Origin: Streptomyces galbus | GTDB taxonomy: Bacteria > Actinomycetota > Actinomycetes > Streptomycetales > Streptomycetaceae | Assembly (NCBI RefSeq): GCF_005280195.1 | Contig: NZ_SZPR01000037.1 | Span: forward strand, 1 to 51,052 | DNA: 51,052 bases | Reading direction: 5' to 3' | Shown here: piece by piece, positions 17,297-26,560 of the stretch | Layout of the letters: every line of letters starts with the position of its first letter | How positions within the stretch are numbered: position 1 is the first letter of the stretch | Program-made: the position numbers and the translations under genes | The notes under the pieces: generated by a model | What the model was told of the DNA's origin: nothing | Database searches by the model: none | What the model saw: only the letters and a program-made list of their open reading frames with translations

Positions 17297-18757
17297 ATGG
17301 ATCACTCTCGTGTCCCTGTGCTGGAGGCACTGCAGGAGTTCCGGCGCCGCGGCGACGTGGTGTACGGGCCCCCCGGTCACAAGCAGGGACTGGGAGCCGA
17401 TCCCCGGGTGCTCGACATCGTCGGTGAAGGCGTCTTCGCCTCCGACGTACTGTCCCTGAACGGCCTCGACGACCGCCGAGAGTCCCAGGGCGTGCTCACC
17501 CAGGCCGAGGAGCTGATGGCCGACGCCGTCGGTGCCGAACAGGCCTTCTTCTCCACCTGCGGCAGCTCCCTGTCCGTGAAGACCGCCATGCTGGCGGTGG
17601 CCGGGCCCGGGGAGAAGCTGCTCGTCTCGCGCAACGCCCACAAGTCCGTGATCGCCGGCATCATCGTCAACGGGGTGCACCCCGTCTGGGTGCACCCGAA
17701 GTTCGACGGCGAGCGGCACCTGGCCCACCCGCCCGAGCCCGACGACGTACGGCGCGCGCTGCGCGACCACCCGGACGTCAAGGGGATGCTGCTGATCACG
17801 CCGACGGACTGGGGCTCGTGCGCCGACATCCGCGGCATCGCGGCGGTCTGCCACGACCACGACATCCCGCTGATCGTCGACGAGGCCTGGGGGGCCCACC
17901 TGCCCTTCCACCCGGACCTGCCCGCCTGGGGCATGAACGCCGACGCGGACCTCGTCGTCACCAGCGTCCACAAGATGGGCGGCGCCATCGAGCAGAGTTC
18001 CGTCTTCCACCTGCAGGGCGACCGGGTCTCACCCGGGGTGCTCAAGCAGCGCGAGGACCTGCTGGGCACCACCAGCTCCTCCTCCCTGGTGTACGCCACG
18101 CTCGACGGCTGGCGGCGCCACATGGTCCAGCAGGGGCACGGTCTGCTGGACACGGCGCTCCAGCGCGCCGGACGCATCCGCAAGGCCGTCACCGCCCTGC
18201 CCGGCCTGCGGCTGATGGGCCAGGAAGTCGTCGAGGAGGGTCTCACGACGGAGCTGGACCTGCTGAAGATCACAGTCGACGTACGGGAGCTCGGCATCAG
18301 CGGCATGCAGGCCACCGAGTGGCTCCGCGCCCACTGCCACGTCGACGTCGGCTCCTCCGACACCTGCCGGATCAGCGCCCAGATCACCCACGCCGACGAC
18401 GACCGGACCGAGAACCTCCTCGTCGAGTCCCTGCAGCGCCTCGTCGAGCAGGCCGACACCCTGGAGAAGCAGCCCGCGGTGCGCCTGCCCGAGCCCCGGG
18501 CGCTCCAGCTCGAACAGGCCGTGCTGCCCCGCGACGCCTTCTTCGCGAGCGCCGAGCACGTCCCGGCCGACCGGGCCGTGGGACGCGTCGCCGCCGAGAC
18601 GATCAGCCCCTACCCGCCCGGCGTCCCCGTCGTCGCCCCGGGCGAGGTCATCACCCGGGAGGTCGTCGACTACCTGACCAGCGGCGTCGCCGCCGGCATG
18701 CTCATCCCCGACGCCTCCGACCCCACCGCCGAGACCCTGCGCGTGACCGCCCGCTAG
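17297..18757 (+). CDS. Orn/Lys/Arg decarboxylase family PLP enzyme
   Basis: The 486-residue protein belongs to the fold-type I basic amino-acid decarboxylase family: Lys226 in VTSVHKMGG binds PLP, Asp195 in IVDEAWGAH contacts the pyridine nitrogen, and His115 in SRNAHKS stacks on the ring. It matches the short actinobacterial form that lacks the N-terminal wing domain of the inducible E. coli enzymes. The likely substrate is lysine, arginine or ornithine, giving a polyamine; which one is not decided by sequence. The ATG at 17297 has GGAGG six bases upstream. The next gene is convergent, ending at 18778. Confidence 0.9.
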   Translation: MDHSRVPVLEALQEFRRRGDVVYGPPGHKQGLGADPRVLDIVGEGVFASDVLSLNGLDDRRESQGVLTQAEELMADAVGAEQAFFSTCGSSLSVKTAMLAVAGPGEKLLVSRNAHKSVIAGIIVNGVHPVWVHPKFDGERHLAHPPEPDDVRRALRDHPDVKGMLLITPTDWGSCADIRGIAAVCHDHDIPLIVDEAWGAHLPFHPDLPAWGMNADADLVVTSVHKMGGAIEQSSVFHLQGDRVSPGVLKQREDLLGTTSSSSLVYATLDGWRRHMVQQGHGLLDTALQRAGRIRKAVTALPGLRLMGQEVVEEGLTTELDLLKITVDVRELGISGMQATEWLRAHCHVDVGSSDTCRISAQITHADDDRTENLLVESLQRLVEQADTLEKQPAVRLPEPRALQLEQAVLPRDAFFASAEHVPADRAVGRVAAETISPYPPGVPVVAPGEVITREVVDYLTSGVAAGMLIPDASDPTAETLRVTAR

Positions 18758-18777
18758 GCCACCGTCCTGCCCTGCGG

Positions 18778-19872
18778 TCAGGGCATCGTGCTCCGGGAGA
18801 GGATCAGGCCGGTCACCGCGGCGATCCCGCCCTCGCCCAGGGCGGCGCGCTGCCGCTCCGCGCCGGTGCCGTGCCGGCGCAGCCGCCGGAGCAGGGCCGT
18901 CACCGTCCGGTCGTCGCCGGACGCCTCGAGCGCCGGCGCCACGTGGCGCAGCAGTGCGTCCACCACCTCCCCGGCCGGACGCTGCCCGCCGGCCGGAGCG
19001 ACCAGTGTGCCGCCCAGTCCGTGCCGGGCCGCGTGCCACATGCTCGCCTGCAGCAGCTCCTGCGCGCACTCGGGCACCGGAACGCCGTGGGCGGCCTCCG
19101 CCAGCGCGGTCTCCACGAGGCCCCGTACCAGTCCCGCCAGCATCACCGCGTCGTCCACGCCCAGCTGTACGTCGCAGCAGCGGACCTCGACGGTGGGGTA
19201 GCGCTCCGACAGCCGGGCCTGCCAGTACACCTGGCCGGTGTCCGAGATCAGGCCGGCGTCGAGCAGGTGCCGCACGCGCCGTTCGTGGTCGGCGACGCCC
19301 GCGAACCGCGGGGGAGGGCCGCTGACCGGCCAGCGGCTGAAGACGACCGTGCGCCAGCTGGCGAACCCGGTGTCCTGCCCGTCCCACAGCGGGGAGTTCG
19401 CCGACAGGGCGGTCAGGGTCGGCAGCCAGACCCGGATGCGGTTCAGGACGTGCACGCCGCTTTCGCGGCCGGGCACCCCGACGTGCACGTGCATGCCGTT
19501 GACCAGGTGCTCCGCCACGAGCTGGGGTGCCTGGGCGAGCATGGCCCGGTAGCGGGCCTGGTCGGTGACGGCCACGGGGTCAGGGCGGCGCAGCGGGGGC
19601 GTCGCGCAGGGGGCGATGCGGCAACCGTGCGTCTCGGCGGCCGCGGCGAGGGCGTGCCGCAGGCGCAGCAGGTGTCCCCCGACCTCGTCCAGCGTGCCGC
19701 ACACAGGCGTCGCCGCCTCGATCTGTGCCTGCAGCAGTTCGCACTGCACCTCCCGGTCGGCCACCAGATTCCCCAGGCCCGCGGTGGCGCGCACCTTGTC
19801 GCCCAGCGGTACCGGCAGGCCCGTGGCGGGGTCGAGCAGCAGGTACTCCTCTTCCACACCGATCGTCGTCAT
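18778..19872 (-). CDS. Carboxylate-amine ligase, YbdK/GCS2 family
   Basis: The 364-residue protein opens with TIGVEEEYLLLDPATG, the GCS2-family start, and has the metal- and substrate-binding HLVNGMHVHVGVP and the later RYPTVEVRCCDVQLG. YbdK-type proteins have weak glutamate-cysteine ligase activity in vitro; in actinomycetes with mycothiol their real role is not settled. The ATG at 19872 has GAAGG six bases upstream. It is divergent from the molybdopterin oxidoreductase, with about 255 bp between them. Length and motifs are normal for the family. Confidence 0.9.
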   Translation of the reverse strand: MTTIGVEEEYLLLDPATGLPVPLGDKVRATAGLGNLVADREVQCELLQAQIEAATPVCGTLDEVGGHLLRLRHALAAAAETHGCRIAPCATPPLRRPDPVAVTDQARYRAMLAQAPQLVAEHLVNGMHVHVGVPGRESGVHVLNRIRVWLPTLTALSANSPLWDGQDTGFASWRTVVFSRWPVSGPPPRFAGVADHERRVRHLLDAGLISDTGQVYWQARLSERYPTVEVRCCDVQLGVDDAVMLAGLVRGLVETALAEAAHGVPVPECAQELLQASMWHAARHGLGGTLVAPAGGQRPAGEVVDALLRHVAPALEASGDDRTVTALLRRLRRHGTGAERQRAALGEGGIAAVTGLILSRSTMP

Positions 19873-20127
19873 CGAGCGCCTTCGCTTCGCTGGGTGCCGG
19901 GCCGGGCCGTGACGCGCCCGGCCGGTGCACCTCGGGGCGGGCGCCGCCGGGGGAGGGGACGCCTCGCAGCGGCCGAGTGCCGCAACCCTTTCACGGCAAA
20001 CCATGACGGGCCGGTACACAACGTGCCGTGCGGTCGGCGGGTTGCTTTACGTCCTCTGGGGATAGCAGCCGCCGCCGGGCGGGTACTGGTGGTCAGCCCG
20101 CGCGCTCCGACCTGAAATGAGGCTCCC

Positions 20128-22686
20128 GTGACCGACCGGATCGCCGACATCTGGGGTGCCCGTACCCCGCACGGGAGGGACACGCCCTGGCCGGTCCGCG
20201 TCGACAGCCACCTCGACCCCTCCGTGTCCGAGCAGGACGTGGACCGGTGGGTGCAGTCGGCGTGCGTGCTGTGCAGCAACGGCTGCGGCTGCGACATCGC
20301 GGTCAAGGACGGCCGCATGGTCGGCGTCCGCGGCCGCGCGGTGGACACCGTCAACCACGGCCGGCTGGGTCCCAAGGGTCTCTACGGCTCGTGGCAGTGG
20401 AGCCGCACCGACCGGCTGACCCGCCCGCTGGTCCGGGACGCGGGCGGGAACCTGGTGGAGACCGACTGGGACACGGCGATGGGCCGCATCGTCGAGCGTT
20501 CGCGCCAGTTGCTGGCCACCGACGCGGGGGCGCTCAGCCACGGCTTCTACACCTCGGGACAGCTCTTCCTGGAGGAGTACTACACCCTCGGCGTGATCGG
20601 GAAGGCCGGGCTGGGCACGCCGCACATGGACGGCAACACCCGGCTGTGCACGGCGACCGCGGCGGCGGCGATGAAGGAGAGCTTCGGCTCGGACGGCCAG
20701 CCCGGCAGCTACAGCGACATCGAGGCCACCGACGCGGTGTTCCTGTACGGGCACAACATGGCCGAGACGCAGACGGTCCTGTGGATGCGCATCCTGGACC
20801 GCGTCCACGGACCGAACCCGCCGAGGATCGTCGCGGTCGACCCGCGCACCACCCCGGTCGCCGAGGCGGCGCGGGCCACCGGCGGGGTGCACCTGGCGCC
20901 GCTCCCGGGCACCAACCAGGCCCTGATGAACGCGCTGGTCCGGGAGGTGATCCACAACGGCTGGCTGGACGAGGAATACGTCCGGGCACACACCCTCGGC
21001 CTCGACGAGCTCAGGACCACCGTCGAGCCGTACACCCCGGAGCACGCCGCCGGGATCTGCCGGGTCCCGGCCGACGACATCCGCCGCGCCGCGGAGATCT
21101 TCGGCACCAGCGAACGGGTGCTGTCCACCGTGCTGCAGGGCTTCTACCAGTCCCACCAGGCGACCGCCGCCTCGTGCGCGGTGAACAACCTGCACCTGCT
21201 GCGCGGGCTGCTCGGGCGCCCCGGCTGCGGCATCCTGCAGATGAACGGCCAGCCCACCGCCCAGAACAACCGCGAGTGCGGCGCCGACGGGGACCTCCCG
21301 GCCTTCCGCAACTGGGACAACCCCGAGCACGTGCGGGAACTGGCCGAGTTGTGGAACGTGGACCCGCTGACCATCCCGCACTGGTCCCCGCCGACCCACG
21401 CCCTGCAGATCTGGCGCTACTGCGAACAGGGCTCGATCGGACTGCTGTGGATCTCCGGCACCAACCCCGCGGTGTCGATGCCCGACCTGCCCCGCATCCG
21501 CCGGATCCTGCAGCAGGACTCCCTCTTCACCGTCGTGCAGGACGGCTTCCTCACCGAGACCGCCCGCTACGCCGACGTCGTCCTGCCGGCCGCCCTGTGG
21601 GGCGAGAAGCAGGGCACGTTCACCAACGTCAACCGCACCGTGCACCTGTCGGACCAGGCGATCGAACCGCCCGGCGAGGCCCGCAGCGACCTGGACATCT
21701 GGCTGGACTACGCCCGCCGCATGGACTTCCGCGACCGCGACGGCGCCCCGCTCATCAAGTGGTCCGACCCGCAAGGGGCGTTCGAGGCGTGGAAGGAGTG
21801 CACCCGCGGCCGCCTCGTGGACTACACGGGCCTGACCTACGACAAGCTGCGCGGCGGCACCGGCATCCCCTGGCCGGTGAACGAGGAGGCCCCCGAGGGC
21901 ACCGACCGCCTGTACTCCGACGCGCGGTTCCCCACCCACCCGGACGTGTGCGAGACCTACGGCCACGACCTGCTCACCGGAGGGGTGCTGAGCGAGCAGG
22001 AGTACCGCGCCCTGCGCCCCGACGGGCGGGCGTTCCTCAAGGCGGCCGCCTACGTCCCGCCGCCGGAGGCCCCGGAGGAGGAGTACCCGTTCGTCCTCAC
22101 CACCGGCCGCACGGCCTACCACTTCCACACCCGCACCAAGACCGGCCGCTCCCGCCCCCTGCGCCGCGCGGCCCCCGGTGTGTGGGTGGAGCTGTCGGCC
22201 GGCGACGCGGCACGGCTCGGCGTGGGGGAGGGCGACGTCGTACGGGTGGAGTCGCGGCGGGGGGCGATGCAGGGGCCGGCGCGGATCGGCCGCGGCCGGG
22301 ACGGCGTGGTGTTCGTGCCGTTCCACTACGGCTACTGGGACCAGCCCGGCACCGACGGGGCCGAACCCGGCGACGCGCCCCGCGCGGCGAACGAACTGAC
22401 GCTCACCGAGTGGGACCCGGTCTCCAAGCAGCCGATGTTCAAGACGGCGGCGGTGCGGGTCACCAGGATCGCCGACGCCACCGGTCCCTCGCCCGCGCCC
22501 ACCACGACGGCGTCCGCGCCCGCCGACCCGGACGGCGTCCCGCCCACGGTCGGCGGCCCGGAGGCCGAGGTGCGCGAGGAGCCGTACGCCGCCGAGCCCC
22601 CGCAGCCCGCGCGGCAGCCGGAGACCTCCGGCGAGCAGCCCGGCTCCGGAGGGACCACGACGTCCGCCACCGGCCCGAAGGACTGA
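20128..22686 (+). CDS. Molybdopterin-dependent oxidoreductase, catalytic subunit with atypical Fe-S site
   Basis: The 852-residue protein has the four-domain DMSO-reductase fold, with a likely Mo ligand Cys173 in GNTRLCTATAA, as in nitrate reductases. The N-terminal Fe-S region reads SACVLCSNGCGCDI, giving Cys46, Cys49, Cys53 and an extra Cys55. The position where the fourth cluster cysteine normally stands (RLCxKG) is RLGPKG here. A Pro/Thr-rich tail of about 60 residues ends the protein. There is no twin-arginine signal, so it is cytoplasmic. No NarH-like or NasC-like electron partner is nearby; only the small helical protein follows, five bases downstream. The substrate is unknown; nitrate or formate chemistry are both possible. 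Confidence 0.87.
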   Translation: MTDRIADIWGARTPHGRDTPWPVRVDSHLDPSVSEQDVDRWVQSACVLCSNGCGCDIAVKDGRMVGVRGRAVDTVNHGRLGPKGLYGSWQWSRTDRLTRPLVRDAGGNLVETDWDTAMGRIVERSRQLLATDAGALSHGFYTSGQLFLEEYYTLGVIGKAGLGTPHMDGNTRLCTATAAAAMKESFGSDGQPGSYSDIEATDAVFLYGHNMAETQTVLWMRILDRVHGPNPPRIVAVDPRTTPVAEAARATGGVHLAPLPGTNQALMNALVREVIHNGWLDEEYVRAHTLGLDELRTTVEPYTPEHAAGICRVPADDIRRAAEIFGTSERVLSTVLQGFYQSHQATAASCAVNNLHLLRGLLGRPGCGILQMNGQPTAQNNRECGADGDLPAFRNWDNPEHVRELAELWNVDPLTIPHWSPPTHALQIWRYCEQGSIGLLWISGTNPAVSMPDLPRIRRILQQDSLFTVVQDGFLTETARYADVVLPAALWGEKQGTFTNVNRTVHLSDQAIEPPGEARSDLDIWLDYARRMDFRDRDGAPLIKWSDPQGAFEAWKECTRGRLVDYTGLTYDKLRGGTGIPWPVNEEAPEGTDRLYSDARFPTHPDVCETYGHDLLTGGVLSEQEYRALRPDGRAFLKAAAYVPPPEAPEEEYPFVLTTGRTAYHFHTRTKTGRSRPLRRAAPGVWVELSAGDAARLGVGEGDVVRVESRRGAMQGPARIGRGRDGVVFVPFHYGYWDQPGTDGAEPGDAPRAANELTLTEWDPVSKQPMFKTAAVRVTRIADATGPSPAPTTTASAPADPDGVPPTVGGPEAEVREEPYAAEPPQPARQPETSGEQPGSGGTTTSATGPKD

Positions 22687-22691
22687 CCCGC

Positions 22692-23153
22692 ATGCACCTC
22701 GCCACCTACGTCGGACTGCAGCACACCGCGTCCCGCACGCTCGCCGACTCCTTCCGCCAGGTCGCCGACGGCCACGGCGGCGAACCGGACGTGCACCACC
22801 TCTGCCACACCCTCGCCCGGATGTGCGACGCCCACGTCGAGCGGCTCGCGCCTGTCGCCGAGCGGTACGGCGAACAGGACGCGGACGAGCCCGAGCGCCT
22901 GCACGCCGACGGCCTGTCCGACACCCGCTCCGGCGGGGTCGGCCTGCTGCGCGACCTCCAGGACCTCTACACCCTGGCGTCCTTCGTCGACATCACCTGG
23001 ACCGTGCTCGGCCAGGCCGCCCAGGGCACGCGTGACCGCGAGCTGCTGGACGTCGTGGAGACCTGCAAGACCGACACCCGACGCCAGCTCAAGTGGCTCA
23101 ACACCCGCATCAAACAGGCCGCCCCCCAGGCACTGATCGCTTCCGCGCACTGA
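22692..23153 (+). CDS. Small helical His/Asp/Glu-rich protein coupled to the molybdo-oxidoreductase
   Basis: This 153-residue protein starts five bases after the oxidoreductase stop; its ribosome site AAGGA lies inside the end of that gene. It looks all-helical, with several His and acidic residues spaced on helices (VHHLCHTLARMCDAHVERL; YTLASFVDITWTVL), as in ferritin-like or hemerythrin-like four-helix bundles. No metal motif is certain. Tight coupling suggests an accessory, electron-transfer or stabilising role for the molybdoenzyme. I do not recognise a named family, and this assignment is by context. Confidence 0.75.
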   Translation: MHLATYVGLQHTASRTLADSFRQVADGHGGEPDVHHLCHTLARMCDAHVERLAPVAERYGEQDADEPERLHADGLSDTRSGGVGLLRDLQDLYTLASFVDITWTVLGQAAQGTRDRELLDVVETCKTDTRRQLKWLNTRIKQAAPQALIASAH

Positions 23154-23269
23154 AGCGGGGCACGCGCCCGGTCCCGGCCCGCTGCTGGGACTCCGGCACA
23201 GGGGTACCCGTGTCACCTGGCGCGCCCGCACGGCACGGCCACGCCCGCCGACCCCGAAGGAGGATCGCG

Positions 23270-24667
23270 ATGCAGGACGCCGATCCCGCTGTCCACGACT
23301 ACCTGCACGACCGCGTCGGCACCCTGCTCGACGGCCTGGCCGCCTGGGTCCGCGTCCCGTCGGTGTCCGCCGACCCCGCCCACGAACGGGACGTGACCCG
23401 ATCGGCCCGCTGGCTCCAGGCCCACCTGCGGGAGACCGGCTTCCCCGAGGTGGAGGAGTGGGACTCCGACGGCCTGCAGACGGTGTTCGGCTGCTGGCCG
23501 GCCGAGGACCCGGACGCGCCCACCCTGCTCGTCTACAGTCACCACGACGTCCGGGCGGTCAAGGACCAGGAGTGGCAGGAAGTGGCGCCCTTCGCACCGG
23601 CGCTGCGGCAGGGCCGCATGTACGGGCGCGGCACCTCGGACGCCAAGGGGCAGGTGCTCGCCCACGTCTGGGCCCTGCGCGCCCACCTGGAGGCCACCGG
23701 GCGCGGCGCGCCCGCCGTCACCCTCAAGTACCTGATCGAGGGCGAGGAGGAGGTCGGCTCGCCCCACCTGGCCGACGTGGTGCGGGAACACGCCGACCGG
23801 CTGGCCGCCGACGTCGTGGTCGTCTCGGACACCATGCTGTGGTCGCTGGAGGAACCCGCCGTCTGCACCGGTGTGCGCGGCTCGCTCAACGCCCACCTGG
23901 AGGTCCGCGGACCGCGCCGGGACGTCCACAGCGGCGTCGTCGCCGGGGCCGCCCCCAACCCCTTGACCGAGTTGTGCCGCCTGGCCGGCCTGCTCCACGA
24001 CGACCAGGGCCGGATCACCCTGCCCGGCTTCTACGACAGCGTCGCGGAACCGACCGCCGAGGAACGCCGCGGCATGGCCGCGGTCCCCTTCGACACCGAC
24101 GACTGGCTGGACCGCACCCGCAGCCGCAGCGTGCAGGGGGAGGCCGGGTTCGGCGTCCTGGAGCGGGTGTGGACCCGGCCCGCCGCCGAGGTCGTCACGC
24201 TGCTCGGCGGCGACCCCGACGATCCGGCCCGCGGTGTCGTCCCCGCGGTCGCCTCCGCGGACCTCACCCTGCGCCTGGTGCCCGACCAGAAGGCCGACAC
24301 GGTCATGGCGCAGCTGCGCACGTGGGTGGCGGAGCAGATCCGGGACGGCTTCGCGTACGAGCTGACCACGTCACCGACCAACCAGGACCCCTACGTCACA
24401 CCCCCCGGCCACCCGGCGCTGGCGTCGCTGGAGGACGCCATGAGCCGCACCCTGCAGCGCCCGGCCTACCGCATCCGCAACGGCGGTGGCGCCCCGGCCG
24501 CGCTGCTCGCCGAGGTCCTGGGCGCCCCGGCGCTGTTCTTCGGCACCGGCCTGCCCGAGGACCACTGGCACGACTCCGACGAGAAGGCGGAGGTGCAGGC
24601 GCTGGTCCAGGGCGCCGAGACCCTCGCGTACCTGTTGGAGGACCTCCCGCGCCGGCTGCGCGCCTGA
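23270..24667 (+). CDS. M20-family metallopeptidase (dipeptidase)
   Basis: The 465-residue protein has the di-zinc site of M20 peptidases: His91 and Asp93 (YSHHDV), bridging Asp124 (GTSDAKGQ), catalytic Glu160 and ligand Glu161 in EGEEEVGS, Asp187 and a late His in the EDHWHDSDE region. Family members cleave dipeptides, acylated amino acids or cysteinylglycine. It fits the cytosolic nonspecific dipeptidase branch with a dimerisation lid domain in the middle. The ATG has a strong AAGGAGG six bases upstream. It lies 116 bp after the helical protein, so may be a separate unit. A perfect terminator hairpin follows. Confidence 0.92.
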   Translation: MQDADPAVHDYLHDRVGTLLDGLAAWVRVPSVSADPAHERDVTRSARWLQAHLRETGFPEVEEWDSDGLQTVFGCWPAEDPDAPTLLVYSHHDVRAVKDQEWQEVAPFAPALRQGRMYGRGTSDAKGQVLAHVWALRAHLEATGRGAPAVTLKYLIEGEEEVGSPHLADVVREHADRLAADVVVVSDTMLWSLEEPAVCTGVRGSLNAHLEVRGPRRDVHSGVVAGAAPNPLTELCRLAGLLHDDQGRITLPGFYDSVAEPTAEERRGMAAVPFDTDDWLDRTRSRSVQGEAGFGVLERVWTRPAAEVVTLLGGDPDDPARGVVPAVASADLTLRLVPDQKADTVMAQLRTWVAEQIRDGFAYELTTSPTNQDPYVTPPGHPALASLEDAMSRTLQRPAYRIRNGGGAPAALLAEVLGAPALFFGTGLPEDHWHDSDEKAEVQALVQGAETLAYLLEDLPRRLRA

Positions 24668-24701
24668 ACGGGTACCGAGAGGGGGGCGCGCGTCACGCGT
24701 G

Positions 24702-24732
24702 AGGGCCGGCCGGACAGTGTCCGGCCGGCCCT
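24702..24732. terminator. Bidirectional terminator hairpin
   Basis: A perfect 15-bp inverted repeat (AGGGCCGGCCGGACA and its complement) with a single central base lies between the convergent peptidase and SPW genes. There is no U-tract, as is usual in Streptomyces. Confidence 0.85.
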
Positions 24733-24748
24733 GAGCGGGTGGTGACGG

Positions 24749-25234
24749 TCAGCGCTCCGGGTACGCCGCCCCCATGCCGGCCGGCGCCTTGCCGGACTCG
24801 GCGGCGCGGGTCGCGGCGCTGGCGGCCATCGCCAGCAGCGCGGCGAGCGCCCCGGTGATGACGTTGTTGACGACGGTCCGGGTGGTGCTCACGTCGCCCG
24901 CGACCACCCACGGGGCGACGATCGTCCACAGACCCAGGGCGCAGGCGCCCCACGCCATGCTGTGGGTGCGCTCGTAGGCCCGGCCGAACCCTCCGCTCAT
25001 GAGCAGCGCGTAGGCCAGCCCCACGAGCAGGTTGGTGACGGCCAGCCGCGACAGACCGTTGAACCCGGCGATCCACGGGGAGGCCGCCAGGTAGATGCCG
25101 GTGAGGAAGGCCAGTGTCCCGAGGGCCTGTCCCTGCGGCGTGCTGGTCGCGCGCTCGGCCACCTCGTGGCGCTGACGCATGTCGATGATGTCCGGGTGGG
25201 TCTCCATGGAAGGCCGTGAAGCGGAAGTGGACAT
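24749..25234 (-). CDS. SPW-repeat membrane protein
   Basis: The 161-residue protein has an N-terminal soluble part (about 50 residues, with RQRHEVAERATSTPQGQ) and four membrane segments arranged as two repeats. Each repeat contains the hallmark motif: AASPWIAGF in the first, IVAPWVVAG in the second (SPW reduced to APW). Function is unknown for the family. The ATG at 25234 has only a weak AGAAG upstream; a longer reading to 25282 is possible but unlikely. It sits with small stress-type proteins and a SigF-family sigma gene nearby. Confidence 0.85.
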   Translation of the reverse strand: MSTSASRPSMETHPDIIDMRQRHEVAERATSTPQGQALGTLAFLTGIYLAASPWIAGFNGLSRLAVTNLLVGLAYALLMSGGFGRAYERTHSMAWGACALGLWTIVAPWVVAGDVSTTRTVVNNVITGALAALLAMAASAATRAAESGKAPAGMGAAYPER

Positions 25235-25414
25235 GGCTGTTGCTTCTTTCTCTCTGGCCCGCGGTGGCGGTGAGCTGCTCACCTCTCGCTGCGGCCCCGA
25301 GCTGTCGTGGTGTCCTCGCTGGGCCGGGTAACTCCTTATGCGGCTTTTACACCTCTGTGCGGGGACTGGCGGCGGAATTCTGCGGGAGCCCGCGGGGCGT
25401 CCGGCACCGGCGGG

Positions 25415-25687
25415 TCAGCCGCGGTCCGTGGACCCGCCGTCGTCCTCGCCGTCCGGTGTGCCGGCGGCCGCGCCGGCGGTGCCCTCCGGCACCTCGACGC
25501 CTTCGAGCGGGCGGCCCGCCGTCGTGCCGTGGTCGGGCTGGTACCCCTCCTTGCTGCTCGCCGTGCCCGGCACGGACCGGTCCCGGGCCTGGCTCTCCGC
25601 GCCCGAGTGGGCCCCCGGCTCCTCTGGGTCCCGGGCCCGGGCGTAGTCCGCCGCACGGTCCTCGCGGTGCTCTTCCTGGTCGGCCAT
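25415..25687 (-). CDS. Small hydrophilic, probably disordered protein
   Basis: This 90-residue protein is almost free of hydrophobic residues, is rich in Asp, Glu, Gly and Ala, and starts ADQEEHREDRAADYARARD. That composition is typical of desiccation or osmotic-stress proteins, though no family motif is seen. The ATG has AAGGGGG five bases upstream, which supports it as a real gene. The next gene upstream (25715-26086) is on the same strand 27 bp away, so the two are likely co-transcribed. Function is unknown. Confidence 0.6.
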   Translation of the reverse strand: MADQEEHREDRAADYARARDPEEPGAHSGAESQARDRSVPGTASSKEGYQPDHGTTAGRPLEGVEVPEGTAGAAAGTPDGEDDGGSTDRG

Positions 25688-25714
25688 GTCGGCCCCCTTC
25701 CGGTGCGGTCCGTG

Positions 25715-26086
25715 TCAGCCCGTGGTCCGGGGCTGGGCCGGATTCTCCGGCGTGCCGTGGGACGGCGGGTTCATCGCCGGGCCCGACGTGGCGGGGGAGA
25801 CCGCCGGTGCGGCGTCGGGCGCGGGTGCCCGTTCCGGCGCGGGTGCGAGGGGGGAGCCACCCGACGGCTCGGCCCCTTCTCCGAGTCGCCCCAGGCGGTT
25901 GCGCAGGATCTCCAGCACGGGGAGCCGGTGGGCGTGCGCCTCCTCGTAGGCGAGGACGTCGCGTACACCCGCCTCGTCCAGCGTGCGGATGCGGTGCTCC
26001 AGACTGCCCACCGGAAGGTGGTCGTAGTCCGGCAATGGCAGTGCCTCGTGCGGGGGCACGCGCGGCTCAGCTTTCTCCTCGGACAT
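25715..26086 (-). CDS. Small conserved actinobacterial protein (DUF8129-like)
   Basis: The first half of this 123-residue protein holds a conserved helical block, LPDYDHLPVGSLEHRIRTL, followed by a helix ending RLPVLEILRNRLGRL. I recall this as a small actinobacterial domain, probably the one called DUF8129; the name is from memory. The second half is a Pro/Ala-rich tail without structure. The ATG at 26086 has AAGGG seven bases upstream. It is followed 27 bp later by the disordered 90-residue protein on the same strand. Function is unknown; the motif may mediate oligomerisation or membrane association. Confidence 0.72.
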   Translation of the reverse strand: MSEEKAEPRVPPHEALPLPDYDHLPVGSLEHRIRTLDEAGVRDVLAYEEAHAHRLPVLEILRNRLGRLGEGAEPSGGSPLAPAPERAPAPDAAPAVSPATSGPAMNPPSHGTPENPAQPRTTG

Positions 26087-26560
26087 GAAGACGCCCTTCC
26101 GTCGTACGCCGATGGCGCTCACGGCCGTCGCGAGGGGCACTCGCGTACGCCGTTGCCTCGAACGTCACACCGAGTCCCGCGCGGGGGGCCGCCCAAACGG
26201 GCCGGCGGCGACCGCCCGCGTCCCGCGGACGGGACGCGGCACCGAGGGCGCCGGCCGGGTCTGCGACCATCCCGGGTGGGGACCACCCGAACGACCAGGC
26301 CTCCGGAGCGCCTGTCCACTCCGGCATGCTTCCCGCGCCACGGGCACGGGGAGCCGGCCCCTAGGTGGCCGGGCACGACGCGGGCAGCCGGAGCCCCTCC
26401 TCGGAGGCCACATGAGCAGGGAAAACGCAACGTCGACAAGCCCTGCCGAGGTGGCTACGGTTCCTGTCGTCCGGCGGCGCCCCCACCTCGTGGAAGGGCT
26501 CCCGTCAGGCCGAGCCGAGCGCGCCTCGGCCCCCCTCGCCGCCCCGATCCAGGGAGACGC
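26087..26560. other. Divergent intergenic region, 474 bp
   Basis: No gene is supported. The direct repeat CGTACGCCG occurs twice in the first 70 bases, close before the leftward gene. A short rightward reading from an ATG at about 26412 has a GGAGG before it but runs through the next gene without its own stop, so it was not accepted. The rest shows no structure. Confidence 0.4.

Noticed and set aside
20047..22326. A 759-codon minus-strand frame across the molybdoenzyme
   Set aside because: The plus strand has a full molybdopterin oxidoreductase here with motifs and a start; the opposite frame has none.
26412..26560. A short rightward gene with GGAGG before its ATG
   Set aside because: It has no stop before the DUF3291 gene, which it would overlap in another frame for its whole length.
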